Source: Hydrogenophaga sp.
GTDB taxonomy: Bacteria; Pseudomonadota; Gammaproteobacteria; Burkholderiales; Burkholderiaceae_C
Length of the DNA: 44,065 nt
Reading direction: 5' to 3'
Assembly (NCBI GenBank): GCA_016741995.1
Contig: JACVCO010000024.1
Span: 1-44,065 of the forward strand
How positions within the stretch are numbered: position 1 is the stretch's first letter; every line of letters starts with the position of its first letter. This document shows positions 1-7,786 of the stretch, piece after piece. Below the pieces are notes generated by a model. The model saw only the letters and a program-made list of their open reading frames with translations, was not told where the DNA came from and made no database searches. The translations under genes and the position numbers were made by a program.

Positions 1-108
1 GGGCAGGGGCGTCACGGCGCAGGCGCTCGTGAAGGCGCCCAGCGCCAGGGCGCAGGCCAGCCGCAGGGCGGTGGCGGGGGGCTGGCCGGGCAGGGGCTTA
101 TGCGGCAT
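1..108 (-). CDS. Putative lipoprotein, N-terminal fragment (QseG/YfhG position)
   Basis: Only the first 36 codons lie in the window; the gene runs off its left edge. The ATG at 108 overlaps the last codons of the sensor kinase gene by 11 bases, so the two are probably translationally coupled. The fragment has a basic, Pro-rich start, a hydrophobic stretch (residues 15-26) and a lipobox-like FTSAC, with Cys30 as the likely lipidated residue. In enterobacteria the glrK-type kinase gene is followed by qseG (yfhG), encoding an outer-membrane lipoprotein, and then by the sigma-54 response regulator glrR. The same position and a lipobox make a QseG-like protein plausible, but the fragment is too short to prove homology. 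Confidence 0.55.
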   Translation of the reverse strand, partial: MPHKPLPGQPPATALRLACALALGAFTSACAVTPLP

Positions 109-1516
109 GGGGTAGCTCGATGCGGAAGTGGGCGCCCCCGGGGCCATCGAGCAACTCGATGCGGCCGCCGTGGGCGACGATGTATTCGTGAACGATGGAC
201 AGACCGATGCCGGTGCCACGCACCGTGCCCTCGGGTTGACGCTCGCCACGGTAGAAAGGTTCGAAGACGCGGTCGCGGTCATCCTGTGCCACGCCCGGGC
301 CCTGGTCGACGATGTCGATGCTCACGCGCCCGGGCAGGCTGATCAGCACCAGCCGAATGGTGCCACCGTGTGGCGAGAAGCGGATGGCGTTGAGCAGCAG
401 ATTGCCGATGGCCGAGGCCATCTTCTCGCGGTCCACCGGCAGGTGCACCGCCTCGCCCTCGACGCGCACGACGAGCCCGTGCGCCTGCCAGTGCAGGCGC
501 TGGGCTTCCACCTGGTCTTCCAGCAGCGCGCGCAGGTCGGTGCGTTCGCGCTTGAGCTGGCGGGCTTCGAAGGCGGCCGCGTTGAAGCGCAGCAGCGCTT
601 CGATCTGCGACTGCAGCACCTGGGTGTTGTGCTGCAGGATGTTCACCACTTCGGCCTGGTTCGGGTTCATCGGCCCGGCCACGCCGTCGCCGAGCACGGC
701 CACGCCTTCGCTGAGCGAGGCCAGCGGCGTCTTGAGTTCGTGCGAGATGTGGCGCAGAAAGCGCGCCTTGTCGGCGTCGAGTTCGGTCAGGCGCAGGCGC
801 AACCAGTCGAGCTGCTGGCTCACGCGGCGCACGTCCTTGGGCCCGCGGATGTCGATCGGCAGGTCGAGCCGGTTTTCGCCCAGCGCCACGATGGCGCGCT
901 CCAGGCGCTGGAAAGGCTTGGCGAGCCAGATGCCGAAGCCCAGCGCCATCAGCGTGGCCAGCAGGATGGAGCCGGTCACGATCTGGGTGAGCTGGTCCTG
1001 GTTGCGCTTGAAGCCGGCCTGCAGCGCGTCGTTGCGCGCCGCGATGATCGCCTGCACCTTTTGCGCGATGGCCGCGCTGTGGCCATCGAGTTCGCGGAAG
1101 GTGCGCGCCACCTCGCGTTCGCGGTCCAATGCGGTTTCGGGCGGGCCGTCGAGCATGTCGGACACGGCCTGGAGCTGTTCGCGCCAGGGGCGGGAAAAGT
1201 CGGCCGGCAGTTCGTTGTCTTCCAGCCGCTTGAGGATGTCGCGCGCGTTGCCGGCGGCGTCGGTGAAGCGTTGGCGCAGCTGGTTGTCGCGCAGCACCAG
1301 CGCCTGGCGCGCCGCGCGCTCCATGGTGAGGCTGCGTTCGGACAGCGACTGCGTGGCGGTGGACAGCGCGATGGCCTGGGCCGTACCTTCGCGGCTTTGC
1401 TCCAGCAACGTTTCCAGCGAGAACAGGGCGCGCACCGCCGCGGCACCCAGCAGGGCACCGATCAGCAGGAAGGCGACCAGCAGCAGTTGCTGGAACGACA
1501 GCGAGGACGGTCTCAC
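98..1516 (-). CDS. Membrane sensor histidine kinase, GlrK/QseE-like
   Basis: This is a classical transmembrane histidine kinase. It has a first membrane helix near residues 8-29, a periplasmic, mostly helical sensor region, a second helix near 180-199, a HAMP linker, the H-box FLRHISHELKTPL (phospho-acceptor His259), N-box NLLLNAIRFSPHGG, G1 DQGPGV and G2 RGTGIGLSIV. The helical sensor domain, size and following lipoprotein gene resemble GlrK, whose partner is a sigma-54-dependent regulator; that partner would lie outside the window. Start choice: GTG at 1516 has a GAGGTG Shine-Dalgarno about nine bases upstream. GTG at 1528, directly after the miaB stop, is the alternative and adds four residues. 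The gene follows miaB without a gap and is probably co-transcribed with it. Confidence 0.82.
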   Translation of the reverse strand: MRPSSLSFQQLLLVAFLLIGALLGAAAVRALFSLETLLEQSREGTAQAIALSTATQSLSERSLTMERAARQALVLRDNQLRQRFTDAAGNARDILKRLEDNELPADFSRPWREQLQAVSDMLDGPPETALDREREVARTFRELDGHSAAIAQKVQAIIAARNDALQAGFKRNQDQLTQIVTGSILLATLMALGFGIWLAKPFQRLERAIVALGENRLDLPIDIRGPKDVRRVSQQLDWLRLRLTELDADKARFLRHISHELKTPLASLSEGVAVLGDGVAGPMNPNQAEVVNILQHNTQVLQSQIEALLRFNAAAFEARQLKRERTDLRALLEDQVEAQRLHWQAHGLVVRVEGEAVHLPVDREKMASAIGNLLLNAIRFSPHGGTIRLVLISLPGRVSIDIVDQGPGVAQDDRDRVFEPFYRGERQPEGTVRGTGIGLSIVHEYIVAHGGRIELLDGPGGAHFRIELPHAA

Positions 1517-1529
1517 GCGCGCGAACACC

Positions 1530-2885
1530 TCAGGCGGTTTCGCGCACCAGCACCTCGCCGCGCAGCGAGTGCGGCAGCGCCTGCGTGATGCGCACATCGA
1601 TCATCTGACCCACCAGGCGCGTGCCGTTCGGGCCACCGTCGAAGTTGACGATGCGGTTGCACTCGGTGCGGCCCATCAGCTCCGCCGCGCCGTCCTTGCC
1701 TGGCCGGCGCGACGGGCCTTCCACCAGGATGCGCTGCACCGTGCCCTCGCGGCTGGCGCTGATGCGCCGCACATTGGCTTCGATCGTGGCCTGCAGATGC
1801 TGCAACCGCTTGAGCTTCACGTCGTGCGGCGTGTCGTCGGCCAGGTTGGCCGCGGGCGTGCCCGGGCGCGGGCTGAAGATGAAGGAGAAGCTGCTGTCGA
1901 AGCCCACGTCCTCGATCAGCTTCATCATCTTGTTGAAGTCGTCGTCGGTCTCGCCCGGGAAGCCGACGATGAAGTCGCTGCTCATCGAGATGTCGGGCCG
2001 GATCGCGCGCAGCTTGCGGATCGTGCTCTTGTATTCCATGGCGGTGTAGCCGCGCTTCATGGCCATGAGGATGCGGTCGCTGCCGTGCTGCACCGGCAGG
2101 TGCAGGTGGTTCACGAGCTTCGGGATCTTCGCGTAGGCCTCGATCAGGCGCGGCGTGAACTCGTTGGGGTGGCTGGTGGTGTAGCGGATGCGCTCGATGC
2201 CCGGCACCTCGGCCACGTATTCCAGCAGCAGCGCGAAGTCGGCGATCTCGGCCGTTTCGCCCATCGCACCGCGGTAGGCGTTCACGTTCTGGCCCAGCAG
2301 GGTCACCTCTTTCACGCCCTGGTCGGCCAGGCCGGCAATTTCCACCAGCACGTCGTCGAACGGGCGGCTCACCTCTTCGCCGCGGGTATAGGGCACCACG
2401 CAGTAGCTGCAGTACTTGGAGCAGCCTTCCATGATGGAGACGAAGGCCGAGGCACCCTCCACCTTGGCCGGTGGCAGGTGGTCGAACTTCTCGATTTCGG
2501 GGAAGCTGATGTCCACCTGCGGTTTCGATTGCCGCTGACGCTGCGCGAGCAGATCGGGCAGGCGGTGCAGTGTCTGCGGGCCGAACACCACGTCCACGAA
2601 GGGCGCGCGCTGGATGATGGCTTCGCCCTCCTGGCTGGCCACGCAACCGCCGACGCCGATCAGCACGCCCTTTTGCTTGAGGTGCTTGATGCGGCCGAGA
2701 TCGGAGAACACCTTCTCCTGCGCCTTCTCGCGCACCGAGCAGGTGTTGAAGAGGATCAGGTCGGCCTGCTCGGGGTCGTCGGTGGGCTCGTAGCCCTGGG
2801 CGGCGTTGAGCACGTCGGCCATCTTGTTCGAGTCGTACTCGTTCATCTGGCAGCCGAAGGTCTTGATGAAGACTTTGCGGGTCAT
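1530..2885 (-). CDS. miaB: tRNA-2-methylthio-N6-dimethylallyladenosine synthase MiaB
   Basis: This radical-SAM methylthiotransferase converts i6A37 to ms2i6A37 in tRNAs that read UNN codons, stabilising codon-anticodon pairing. The 451-residue protein has the usual family length. The N-terminal UPF0004 domain carries three cluster-binding cysteines (Cys12, Cys49, Cys81). The radical-SAM CxxxCxxC motif is Cys155/Cys159/Cys162 in GCSKYCSYC, and a TRAM RNA-binding domain forms the last ~70 residues. All six iron-sulfur ligands are present, so the enzyme should be active. The stop codon abuts the start of the downstream kinase gene. The 69-base leader to the upstream exported-protein gene contains a short GC-rich hairpin (GGGCGC/GCGCCC near 2898-2913). 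Confidence 0.97.
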   Translation of the reverse strand: MTRKVFIKTFGCQMNEYDSNKMADVLNAAQGYEPTDDPEQADLILFNTCSVREKAQEKVFSDLGRIKHLKQKGVLIGVGGCVASQEGEAIIQRAPFVDVVFGPQTLHRLPDLLAQRQRQSKPQVDISFPEIEKFDHLPPAKVEGASAFVSIMEGCSKYCSYCVVPYTRGEEVSRPFDDVLVEIAGLADQGVKEVTLLGQNVNAYRGAMGETAEIADFALLLEYVAEVPGIERIRYTTSHPNEFTPRLIEAYAKIPKLVNHLHLPVQHGSDRILMAMKRGYTAMEYKSTIRKLRAIRPDISMSSDFIVGFPGETDDDFNKMMKLIEDVGFDSSFSFIFSPRPGTPAANLADDTPHDVKLKRLQHLQATIEANVRRISASREGTVQRILVEGPSRRPGKDGAAELMGRTECNRIVNFDGGPNGTRLVGQMIDVRITQALPHSLRGEVLVRETA

Positions 2886-2954
2886 GGCAATGGCTCCTGC
2901 GGGCGCGGTGGCGCCCAGGCGGCGCCCGGCTTGGCGGGCGCGATCAAAAGGGAT

Positions 2955-3401
2955 TCAGTTGGCGGTGGCCGGGGCCGGCAGCGTGCGCACGGTGCCCGCG
3001 TCCTGCTGCGACTCGAAGGTGAAGTTGCGCACCACGCCGTAGCCCGGGCGCTTTTCCTTCTTCTCGTCGGCGGTGAGGATCCAGGCCTGCGTGACCTGGC
3101 CGCGGCGATCGAGCAGGTAGTTGACCGTGACTTCGCGGTTGAGCAACGCGGAGGGGCGCAGCAGGCGGTTGCCTTCGTCGAGCACGCGCGCACCGGGTGA
3201 CAGGCGCGTCACGCGATCGTCCATCTCGAGGTAAGGCGGTTGTTTGACGGTCATCTCGCCGCGCAGGGCTTCCCTGGGGAAGTTGCGCGACTTGGTGGCT
3301 CGAGAGGCCTCGCCATCGGCGGGGAGGATCTGAGCGGTCTGTGCGTGTGCGGTGCCGGCCAGGGCCAGCGCAAGCAGCAGGGGGCTGAAACAGCGGTTCA
3401 T
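2955..3401 (-). CDS. Small exported protein of unknown function
   Basis: The protein has 148 residues and a clear Sec signal peptide (MNRCFSPLLLALALAGTAHA), with likely cleavage after AHA at residue 20. The mature ~128 residues are basic and contain short beta-prone segments (EVTVNYLLDRRGQVTQAW, GVVRNFTFES) but no Cys pair, metal motif or membrane helix. It resembles the small periplasmic conserved proteins common in Burkholderiales genomes; I cannot assign a function. The ATG at 3401 was chosen because it opens the signal peptide. A longer reading to 3479 would put an untypical 26-residue basic leader in front. It sits upstream of miaB on the same strand with a 69-base gap. Confidence 0.75.
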   Translation of the reverse strand: MNRCFSPLLLALALAGTAHAQTAQILPADGEASRATKSRNFPREALRGEMTVKQPPYLEMDDRVTRLSPGARVLDEGNRLLRPSALLNREVTVNYLLDRRGQVTQAWILTADEKKEKRPGYGVVRNFTFESQQDAGTVRTLPAPATAN

Positions 3402-3492
3402 GGTGTAGATCCAGAGGCTGAACGGGGTCGCGATTGTCTCACGGGGGTGGGCGCTCGCTGCGCGCCGCGCGGAGCGCACCGGCGCCCGCCGG

Positions 3493-4053
3493 TCAGCGCC
3501 AGCGCAGGGGCTCCAGGCTCACGCTGCCGCGCTCGCTGCTGAGCGTGAGCACGCCTTCAAGCACCGTGGCCTGCAATTGCATGCTGCGTTCGGCCAGTGC
3601 GGCCAGGGCGGGGGCCGCATCGGCGGGCAGGCGCCAGACCTGCAGCTTGTCCAGCCGCGTGAGCTTGCCTTCGATGCCGCGCCACCAGACCTCGGCGGCG
3701 GGCCCGAAGGGGTAGACGCGCACCGCATCGGCCTGGCTGCAGGCCTTGGCCAGTGGCTTGTCCTCGGGCTGGCCCACCTCCACCCACAGGCGCTTGCGGC
3801 CGGTGAAATCGGTGAGGTGCAGGTCGGGGTCGTCCGGGTCGGAGAGCCCGGCGCCGAAGGCCAGCGTGCCGTCGCCGTTGCAGGTGTCGACCAGCTCGTG
3901 CGCGTTGAGCGCCAGCGCGGCTAGGCGCACCATCATGCGTTCGTCCGTCTCGCTCGGGTGCCGCGCCAGGGTCACGGCCTGATCGGCGTAGTAGCCGTGG
4001 TCGATGTCGGCGATCTGCAGGTTGGCCTTGAAGATGGTGGACTTGAGTGCCAT
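3493..4053 (-). CDS. yaeQ: YaeQ family protein
   Basis: This 186-residue protein is recognisable as YaeQ from its start MALKSTIFKANLQIADIDHG and the segment ARHPSETDERMMVRLAALAL. YaeQ proteins adopt a PD-(D/E)XK nuclease-like fold. E. coli YaeQ was linked to haemolysin expression as an RfaH suppressor, but its biochemical role is not settled. The nuclease-fold acidic residues can be pointed to (DPDDPDLHLTD and the following WVEVGQP strand), so the fold appears intact. The start at 4053 fits the family N terminus. It lies between the exported-protein gene and the tRNA-Met terminator and is probably transcribed on its own or from read-through past the tRNA. Confidence 0.92.
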   Translation of the reverse strand: MALKSTIFKANLQIADIDHGYYADQAVTLARHPSETDERMMVRLAALALNAHELVDTCNGDGTLAFGAGLSDPDDPDLHLTDFTGRKRLWVEVGQPEDKPLAKACSQADAVRVYPFGPAAEVWWRGIEGKLTRLDKLQVWRLPADAAPALAALAERSMQLQATVLEGVLTLSSERGSVSLEPLRWR

Positions 4054-4082
4054 GGCGCGTGGGGTCTGCGGGCGGGGCAATG

Positions 4083-4114
4083 AAAAAGGCGGGCTCCGTT
4101 GCCGGAGCCCGCCT
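4083..4114 (-). terminator. Rho-independent terminator of the tRNA-Met gene
   Basis: A GC-rich perfect stem (GGCGGGCTCCG paired with CGGAGCCCGCC, loop of four bases) is followed on the minus strand by TTTTT at 4087-4083. It sits seven bases past the CCA end of the tRNA, exactly where a tRNA terminator is expected. Confidence 0.85.
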
Positions 4115-4120
4115 CGAATC

Positions 4121-4197
4121 TGGTGGCGATAGGTGGACTTGAACCACCGACATCAGCATTATGAATGCTGCGCTCTAACCAACTGAGCTATATCGCC
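4121..4197 (-). tRNA. tRNA-Met (CAT), elongator type
   Basis: This is a 77-base cloverleaf on the minus strand: acceptor GGCGATA/TATCGCC, D-arm with AGCTCAGTTGGTTAGAGC, anticodon stem CAGCA/TGCTG around loop TTCATAA (anticodon CAT, plus-strand 4161-4163), and T-arm with GGTTCAAGTCC. The 3' CCA is encoded (4123-4121). The overall pattern resembles elongator tRNA-Met rather than the initiator. A tRNA-Ile2 with CAT anticodon is formally possible but less likely from the body sequence. It has its own promoter-like hexamers upstream and terminator downstream. Confidence 0.93.
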
Positions 4198-4207
4198 GAA
4201 GCCCGGC

Positions 4208-4234
4208 ATTATAGCCCAGCCCAAAGCCCGTCAA
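4208..4234 (-). promoter_or_regulatory. Likely sigma-70 promoter of tRNA-Met
   Basis: Reading on the minus strand, TTGACG (4234-4229) and a perfect TATAAT (4213-4208) are separated by 15 bases, slightly shorter than ideal. The predicted start is a few bases before the tRNA 5' end at 4197. The TGA inside the -35 hexamer is the stop codon of the upstream enoyl-CoA hydratase gene. Confidence 0.6.
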
Positions 4235-5013
4235 GTGTTCTTGAACGCCGCCTTGCGCTTGTTCACGAAGGCATCCATGCCTTCCTTCTGGTCCTCGGTG
4301 GCGAAGAGGGCGTGGAACATGCGGCGCTCGAACATCACGCCGTCGGACAAGCCGCCTTCGAACGAGCGGTTCACCGATTCCTTGGCCGCCATCACGGCGA
4401 TCTGCGAGTAGTCGCAGATCGAGAGCGCGGCGCCCAGGGCTTCGTCCATCAGCTTGTCCAGCGGCACCACACGGCTCACCAGGCCGGCGCGCTCGGCCTC
4501 GGTGGCGTCCATCATGCGGCCGGTGAGTGCCATGTCCATCGCCTTGGCCTTGCCAACCGCGCGCGGCAGGCGCTGCGTGCCACCCGCGCCGGGGATGATG
4601 CCGAGCTTGATCTCGGGCTGACCGAACTTGGCGTTGTCGGCCGCGATGATGAAGTCGCACATCATGGCCAGCTCGCAGCCGCCGCCCAGCGCGAAACCGC
4701 TCACCGCCGCGATCACCGGCTTGCGGATGGAGCGGATGGTTTCCCAGTTGCGGGTGATGTAGTCGCCCTTGTAGACGTCGGCGAAGGTGTAGGTGGCCAT
4801 GGCGCCGATGTCGGCGCCGGCGGCGAAGGCCTTCTCGCTGCCGGTGACGATCATGCAGCCGATGTTCTCGTCGGCGTCGAAGGCCTTGAGCGCGGCGCCG
4901 AGCTCATCCATGAGCTGGTTGTTCAGCGCGTTGAGCTGCTTGGGGCGGTTCAGGGTGACGATGCCGACGCGGCCTTCGGTGCGCACGGTGATGCATTCGG
5001 GGGCGGTGCTCAT
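4231..5013 (-). CDS. Enoyl-CoA hydratase
   Basis: This is a crotonase-fold protein of 260 residues, the standard length. It hydrates 2-enoyl-CoA to 3-hydroxyacyl-CoA in beta-oxidation. The oxyanion-hole motif FAAGADI (63-69) is present. Both catalytic glutamates of true hydratases are there: Glu114 in GGGCEL and Glu134 in GQPEIK. A GAGGAG Shine-Dalgarno precedes the ATG at 5013. It is divergent from paaG and shares the intergenic operator-like dyad. A role in phenylacetate breakdown (the PaaF step, hydration of 2,3-dehydroadipyl-CoA) is therefore reasonable, but general fatty-acid oxidation cannot be excluded. The tRNA-Met gene follows on the same strand 33 bases past its stop. Confidence 0.93.
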   Translation of the reverse strand: MSTAPECITVRTEGRVGIVTLNRPKQLNALNNQLMDELGAALKAFDADENIGCMIVTGSEKAFAAGADIGAMATYTFADVYKGDYITRNWETIRSIRKPVIAAVSGFALGGGCELAMMCDFIIAADNAKFGQPEIKLGIIPGAGGTQRLPRAVGKAKAMDMALTGRMMDATEAERAGLVSRVVPLDKLMDEALGAALSICDYSQIAVMAAKESVNRSFEGGLSDGVMFERRMFHALFATEDQKEGMDAFVNKRKAAFKNT

Positions 5014-5048
5014 GGAATCTCCTCGGGGTTTTCGGGTGCCAGCCGGGC

Positions 5049-5054
5049 ACTATA
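5049..5054 (-). promoter_or_regulatory. Possible -10 box of the enoyl-CoA hydratase gene
   Basis: TATAGT on the minus strand, 35 bases upstream of the ATG. The candidate -35 region (around TGAATA) borders the dyad at 5079-5102, so a repressor bound there would cover it. The -35 match is weak. Confidence 0.35.
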
Positions 5055-5078
5055 GCGGGCCACCCCTACGGGTATTCA

Positions 5079-5102
5079 TTAGCCGACCGATCGGTTGGTT
5101 AA
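5079..5102. promoter_or_regulatory. 24-bp dyad, probable TetR/PaaR-type operator
   Basis: A 24-base near-palindrome runs TTAGCCGACC-GATC-GGTTGGTTAA in outline, with the perfect core ACCGATCGGT and only two mismatched base pairs. It lies in the 128-bp divergent gap between the enoyl-CoA hydratase gene and paaGIK. Phenylacetate genes in betaproteobacteria are commonly controlled by the TetR-family repressor PaaR, which binds ACCG...CGGT-type palindromes and releases them on phenylacetyl-CoA. No paaR gene lies in the window, so the assignment rests on site shape and position. Confidence 0.55.
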
Positions 5103-5141
5103 TGGTAAATTGCCCCCGAACCACCCCAACGAGGAGACACG

Positions 5142-5936
5142 ATGAGCGACACCACCGTGGTGTACGAAGCGCGAGGGGCCGTGGCCCTGCTCACGCTCAA
5201 CCGGCCCGACGCCCTCAACAGCTTCACCCGCGCCATGCACCGCGACCTGTGGGCCGCGCTGGACCGCGCCGAAGCCGACCCCGCGATCCGCGCGCTGGTG
5301 ATCACCGGCGCCGGCCGCGGCTTCTGCGCCGGCGCCGATCTGGCGGAGTTCGACTTCGAACCCGGGCCCGACCTGGTGCAGCGCGCCGACCCCGGCCCGG
5401 TGATCGAACAGGCCTTCAACCCCACCGCGCGGCGGCTGATGGGCCTGCGCATGCCCACGATCGCCGCCGTGAACGGCGTGGCCGCGGGCGCGGGCGCTTC
5501 GCTGGTGATGTGCTGCGACATCGCCATCGCGGCGCCGAACGCGAGCTTCATCCAGGCCTTCAGCAAGATCGGGCTGATTCCCGACGCGGGAGGCAGCTGG
5601 CTGCTGGTGGAGCGTCTGGGCCTGGCGCGCGCCATGGCGCTGGCCATGACGGGCGACAAGCTGCCCGCGGCGCAGGCCAGGGAGTGGGGGCTGATCTGGG
5701 ATGTGGCCGACGACAGCGTGGCCGCGGCGTTGGCCATGGCCGACAAGCTCGCCGCCATGCCCACCAAGGCGTTGGTCGCCACGCGCCACCTGCTGCGCGA
5801 CGCGTCCACGCGCGGCTTCAGCGCGCAACTCGATGTCGAACGCGACACGCAGTCGGCGCTGGGCCGCACGCACGACTACATCGAGGGCGTGATGGCCTTC
5901 CGCGAAAAGCGCCCGGCGCGCTTCAAGGGCGAGTGA
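5142..5936 (+). CDS. paaG: 2-(1,2-epoxy-1,2-dihydrophenyl)acetyl-CoA isomerase PaaG
   Basis: This crotonase-family enzyme isomerises ring-1,2-epoxyphenylacetyl-CoA to oxepin-CoA, and also acts as a later enoyl isomerase, in aerobic phenylacetate degradation. The 264-residue length and the signature SFIQAFSKIGLIPDAGGSW are typical of PaaG. Catalytic Asp138 sits in IPDAGG where hydratases carry Glu, and the oxyanion motif FCAGADL is at 61-67. The Shine-Dalgarno GAGGAG precedes the ATG. The stop overlaps the start of paaI (TGATG), so the genes are translationally coupled. Confidence 0.94.
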   Translation: MSDTTVVYEARGAVALLTLNRPDALNSFTRAMHRDLWAALDRAEADPAIRALVITGAGRGFCAGADLAEFDFEPGPDLVQRADPGPVIEQAFNPTARRLMGLRMPTIAAVNGVAAGAGASLVMCCDIAIAAPNASFIQAFSKIGLIPDAGGSWLLVERLGLARAMALAMTGDKLPAAQAREWGLIWDVADDSVAAALAMADKLAAMPTKALVATRHLLRDASTRGFSAQLDVERDTQSALGRTHDYIEGVMAFREKRPARFKGE

Positions 5937-6376
5937 TGAGCCCGCAGGACCGCGCCCGCAAGGTGGGCGAAGCCATGTTCGCCAACGACGTGGCGAGCAA
6001 GGACACCATGGGCATGGAGCTGCTGGCCTGCGAGCCCGGCCGCGCCGTGATGCGCATGGTGGTCAAGCCGCTGCACCTCAACGGCCACCAGATCTGCCAT
6101 GGCGGCTTCATCTTCACGCTGGCCGATTCCACCTTCGCGTTCGCCTGCAACAGCCACAACCGCAACGCCGTGGCCGCGGGCTGCAGCATCGAGTTCCTGC
6201 GGCCCACGCAGGCCGGTGACGTGCTCACCTGCGAAGGCGTCGAGCAAACGCTGTCGGGCCGGCACGGCATCTACGACATGCGCGTGACCAACCAGCGCGG
6301 TGAAGCGGTGGCGCTGTTTCGCGGCAAGAGCGCGCAGATCCCGGGCACCGTGTTTCCCGAAGAGGACCAGCCATGA
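5936..6376 (+). CDS. paaI: Hydroxyphenylacetyl-CoA thioesterase PaaI
   Basis: This hotdog-fold thioesterase has 146 residues. PaaI hydrolyses ring-hydroxylated phenylacetyl-CoA dead-end products and frees trapped CoA during phenylacetate degradation. The family motif is HGGFIFTLADSTFAFACNSHN in outline, with His55-Gly-Gly and the acidic residue Asp64. The SIEFLRPTQAGD strand is also typical. The start at 5936 overlaps the paaG stop and the stop overlaps the paaK start (ATGA), so paaG-paaI-paaK form one coupled operon. Confidence 0.94.
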   Translation: MSPQDRARKVGEAMFANDVASKDTMGMELLACEPGRAVMRMVVKPLHLNGHQICHGGFIFTLADSTFAFACNSHNRNAVAAGCSIEFLRPTQAGDVLTCEGVEQTLSGRHGIYDMRVTNQRGEAVALFRGKSAQIPGTVFPEEDQP

Positions 6377-7668
6377 CGAACCTCCCCCTGGAGCCGATCG
6401 AGAAAGCCAGCGTCGACGAGCTGCGCGCCCTGCAGCTCAAGCGCCTGCGCGCCACGCTGCAGCACGCCTACGCCAACTCGCCGGTCTACCGCGCCAAGTT
6501 CGACGCCGCGGGCGTGCACCCGGACGACTGCCGCAGCCTGGCGGACCTCGCGAAGTTCCCCTTCACCACCAAGGCCGACCTGCGCGACAACTACCCCTTC
6601 GGCATGTTCGCCGTGCCGCGCGAGAAGTGCGCGCGCATCCACGCCAGCAGCGGCACCACCGGCAAGCCCACGGTGGTGGGCTACACGCAGCGCGACATCG
6701 ACACCTGGGCCACGGTGGTGGCGCGCAGCATTCGCGCCAGCGGCGCGCGCGCGGGCGACCTGGTGCACGTGAGCTATGGCTACGGCCTGTTCACCGGCGG
6801 CCTGGGCGCGCACTACGGTGCCGAGAAGCTGGGCCTGACCGTGGTGCCCTTCGGGGGCGGCCAGACCGAACGCCAGGTGCAACTCATTCAAGACTTCCGG
6901 CCCGACATCATCATGGTCACGCCGAGCTACATGCTCGCGATCGCCGACGAGTTCGAGCGCCTGGGGTTGGACCCGCGCGAGAGCAGCCTGCGCATCGGCA
7001 TCTTCGGCGCCGAGCCCTGGACCAACGACATGCGCAAGGCCATCGAGCGGCGCATGGGCATCGACGCGGTGGATATCTATGGCCTGAGCGAGGTGATGGG
7101 CCCGGGCGTGGCGAACGAGTGTGTGGAGACCAAGGACGGCCCGACGATCTGGGAAGACCACTTCTACCCCGAGATCATCGACCCCGACACCGGCGCCGTG
7201 TTGCCCGATGGCGAGCTGGGCGAACTGGTGTTCACCAGCCTCACCAAGGAAGCGCTGCCCATCGTCCGCTACCGCACGCGCGACCTCACGCGCCTGTTGC
7301 CGGGTACCGCGCGCACCATGCGGCGCATGGAAAAGATCACCGGCCGCAGCGACGACATGATGATCGTGCGTGGGGTGAACGTGTTTCCCACGCAGATCGA
7401 AGAGCTGATCCTCAAGCAGGCCGCGCTGGCCGCGCACTACCAGTGCGTGCTCACGCGCGAGGGGCCGATGGACTGCCTGAGCGTGCGGGTGGAGACGCGG
7501 CCCGGGCTGGACCCGGCCTCGGGCGAGGCACTGGCTGCGGCGCGGGCGCTGCAACACGACGTGAAGACCTTCGTCGGCACCAGCATCGAGGTCGAACTCA
7601 AGGCCGAGGGTGGCGTGGAGCGCAGCCAGGGCAAGGCCAAGCGGGTCGTGGATCAGCGACCACGCTGA
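6373..7668 (+). CDS. paaK: Phenylacetate-CoA ligase PaaK
   Basis: This AMP-forming ligase activates phenylacetate with ATP and CoA to phenylacetyl-CoA, the entry step and the source of the pathway's inducer. It has 431 residues, the usual PaaK length. The ATP-binding loop is SSGTTGKPT (92-100). Further adenylate-forming motifs are present: IYGLSEVMGPG, RYRTRDLTR and the hinge/C-terminal GRSDDMMIVRGVNVFP. The operon here holds only paaG, paaI and paaK. The epoxidase (paaABCDE), paaZ and the beta-oxidation genes paaH and paaJ must lie elsewhere if the pathway is complete. About 118 non-coding bases follow, with a GTGAC-N4-GTCAC repeat (7699-7712) but no clear terminator. Confidence 0.96.
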   Translation: MTNLPLEPIEKASVDELRALQLKRLRATLQHAYANSPVYRAKFDAAGVHPDDCRSLADLAKFPFTTKADLRDNYPFGMFAVPREKCARIHASSGTTGKPTVVGYTQRDIDTWATVVARSIRASGARAGDLVHVSYGYGLFTGGLGAHYGAEKLGLTVVPFGGGQTERQVQLIQDFRPDIIMVTPSYMLAIADEFERLGLDPRESSLRIGIFGAEPWTNDMRKAIERRMGIDAVDIYGLSEVMGPGVANECVETKDGPTIWEDHFYPEIIDPDTGAVLPDGELGELVFTSLTKEALPIVRYRTRDLTRLLPGTARTMRRMEKITGRSDDMMIVRGVNVFPTQIEELILKQAALAAHYQCVLTREGPMDCLSVRVETRPGLDPASGEALAAARALQHDVKTFVGTSIEVELKAEGGVERSQGKAKRVVDQRPR

Positions 7669-7786
7669 CCCGCACGGTGGTCGCTTCAGGTGTGACGCCT
7701 GTCACCCTTGTGGCTGCTCTGGGGTCAAACCCGGTGGTCAGCAGCGCGGGGCTGTGGATACAGTCGCGCCCAAAGGTTGGGACGTG

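Noticed and set aside
312..3200. Very long plus-strand open frame of 962 codons opposite the kinase and miaB genes
   Set aside because: It is the antisense shadow of GC-rich codon usage; its translation is low-complexity Arg/Ser/Ala-rich, and the opposite strand encodes intact known proteins.
7699..7712. GTGAC-N4-GTCAC inverted repeat after paaK as a terminator or operator
   Set aside because: The stem is only five pairs and no T-tract follows; too weak to call as a feature on its own.
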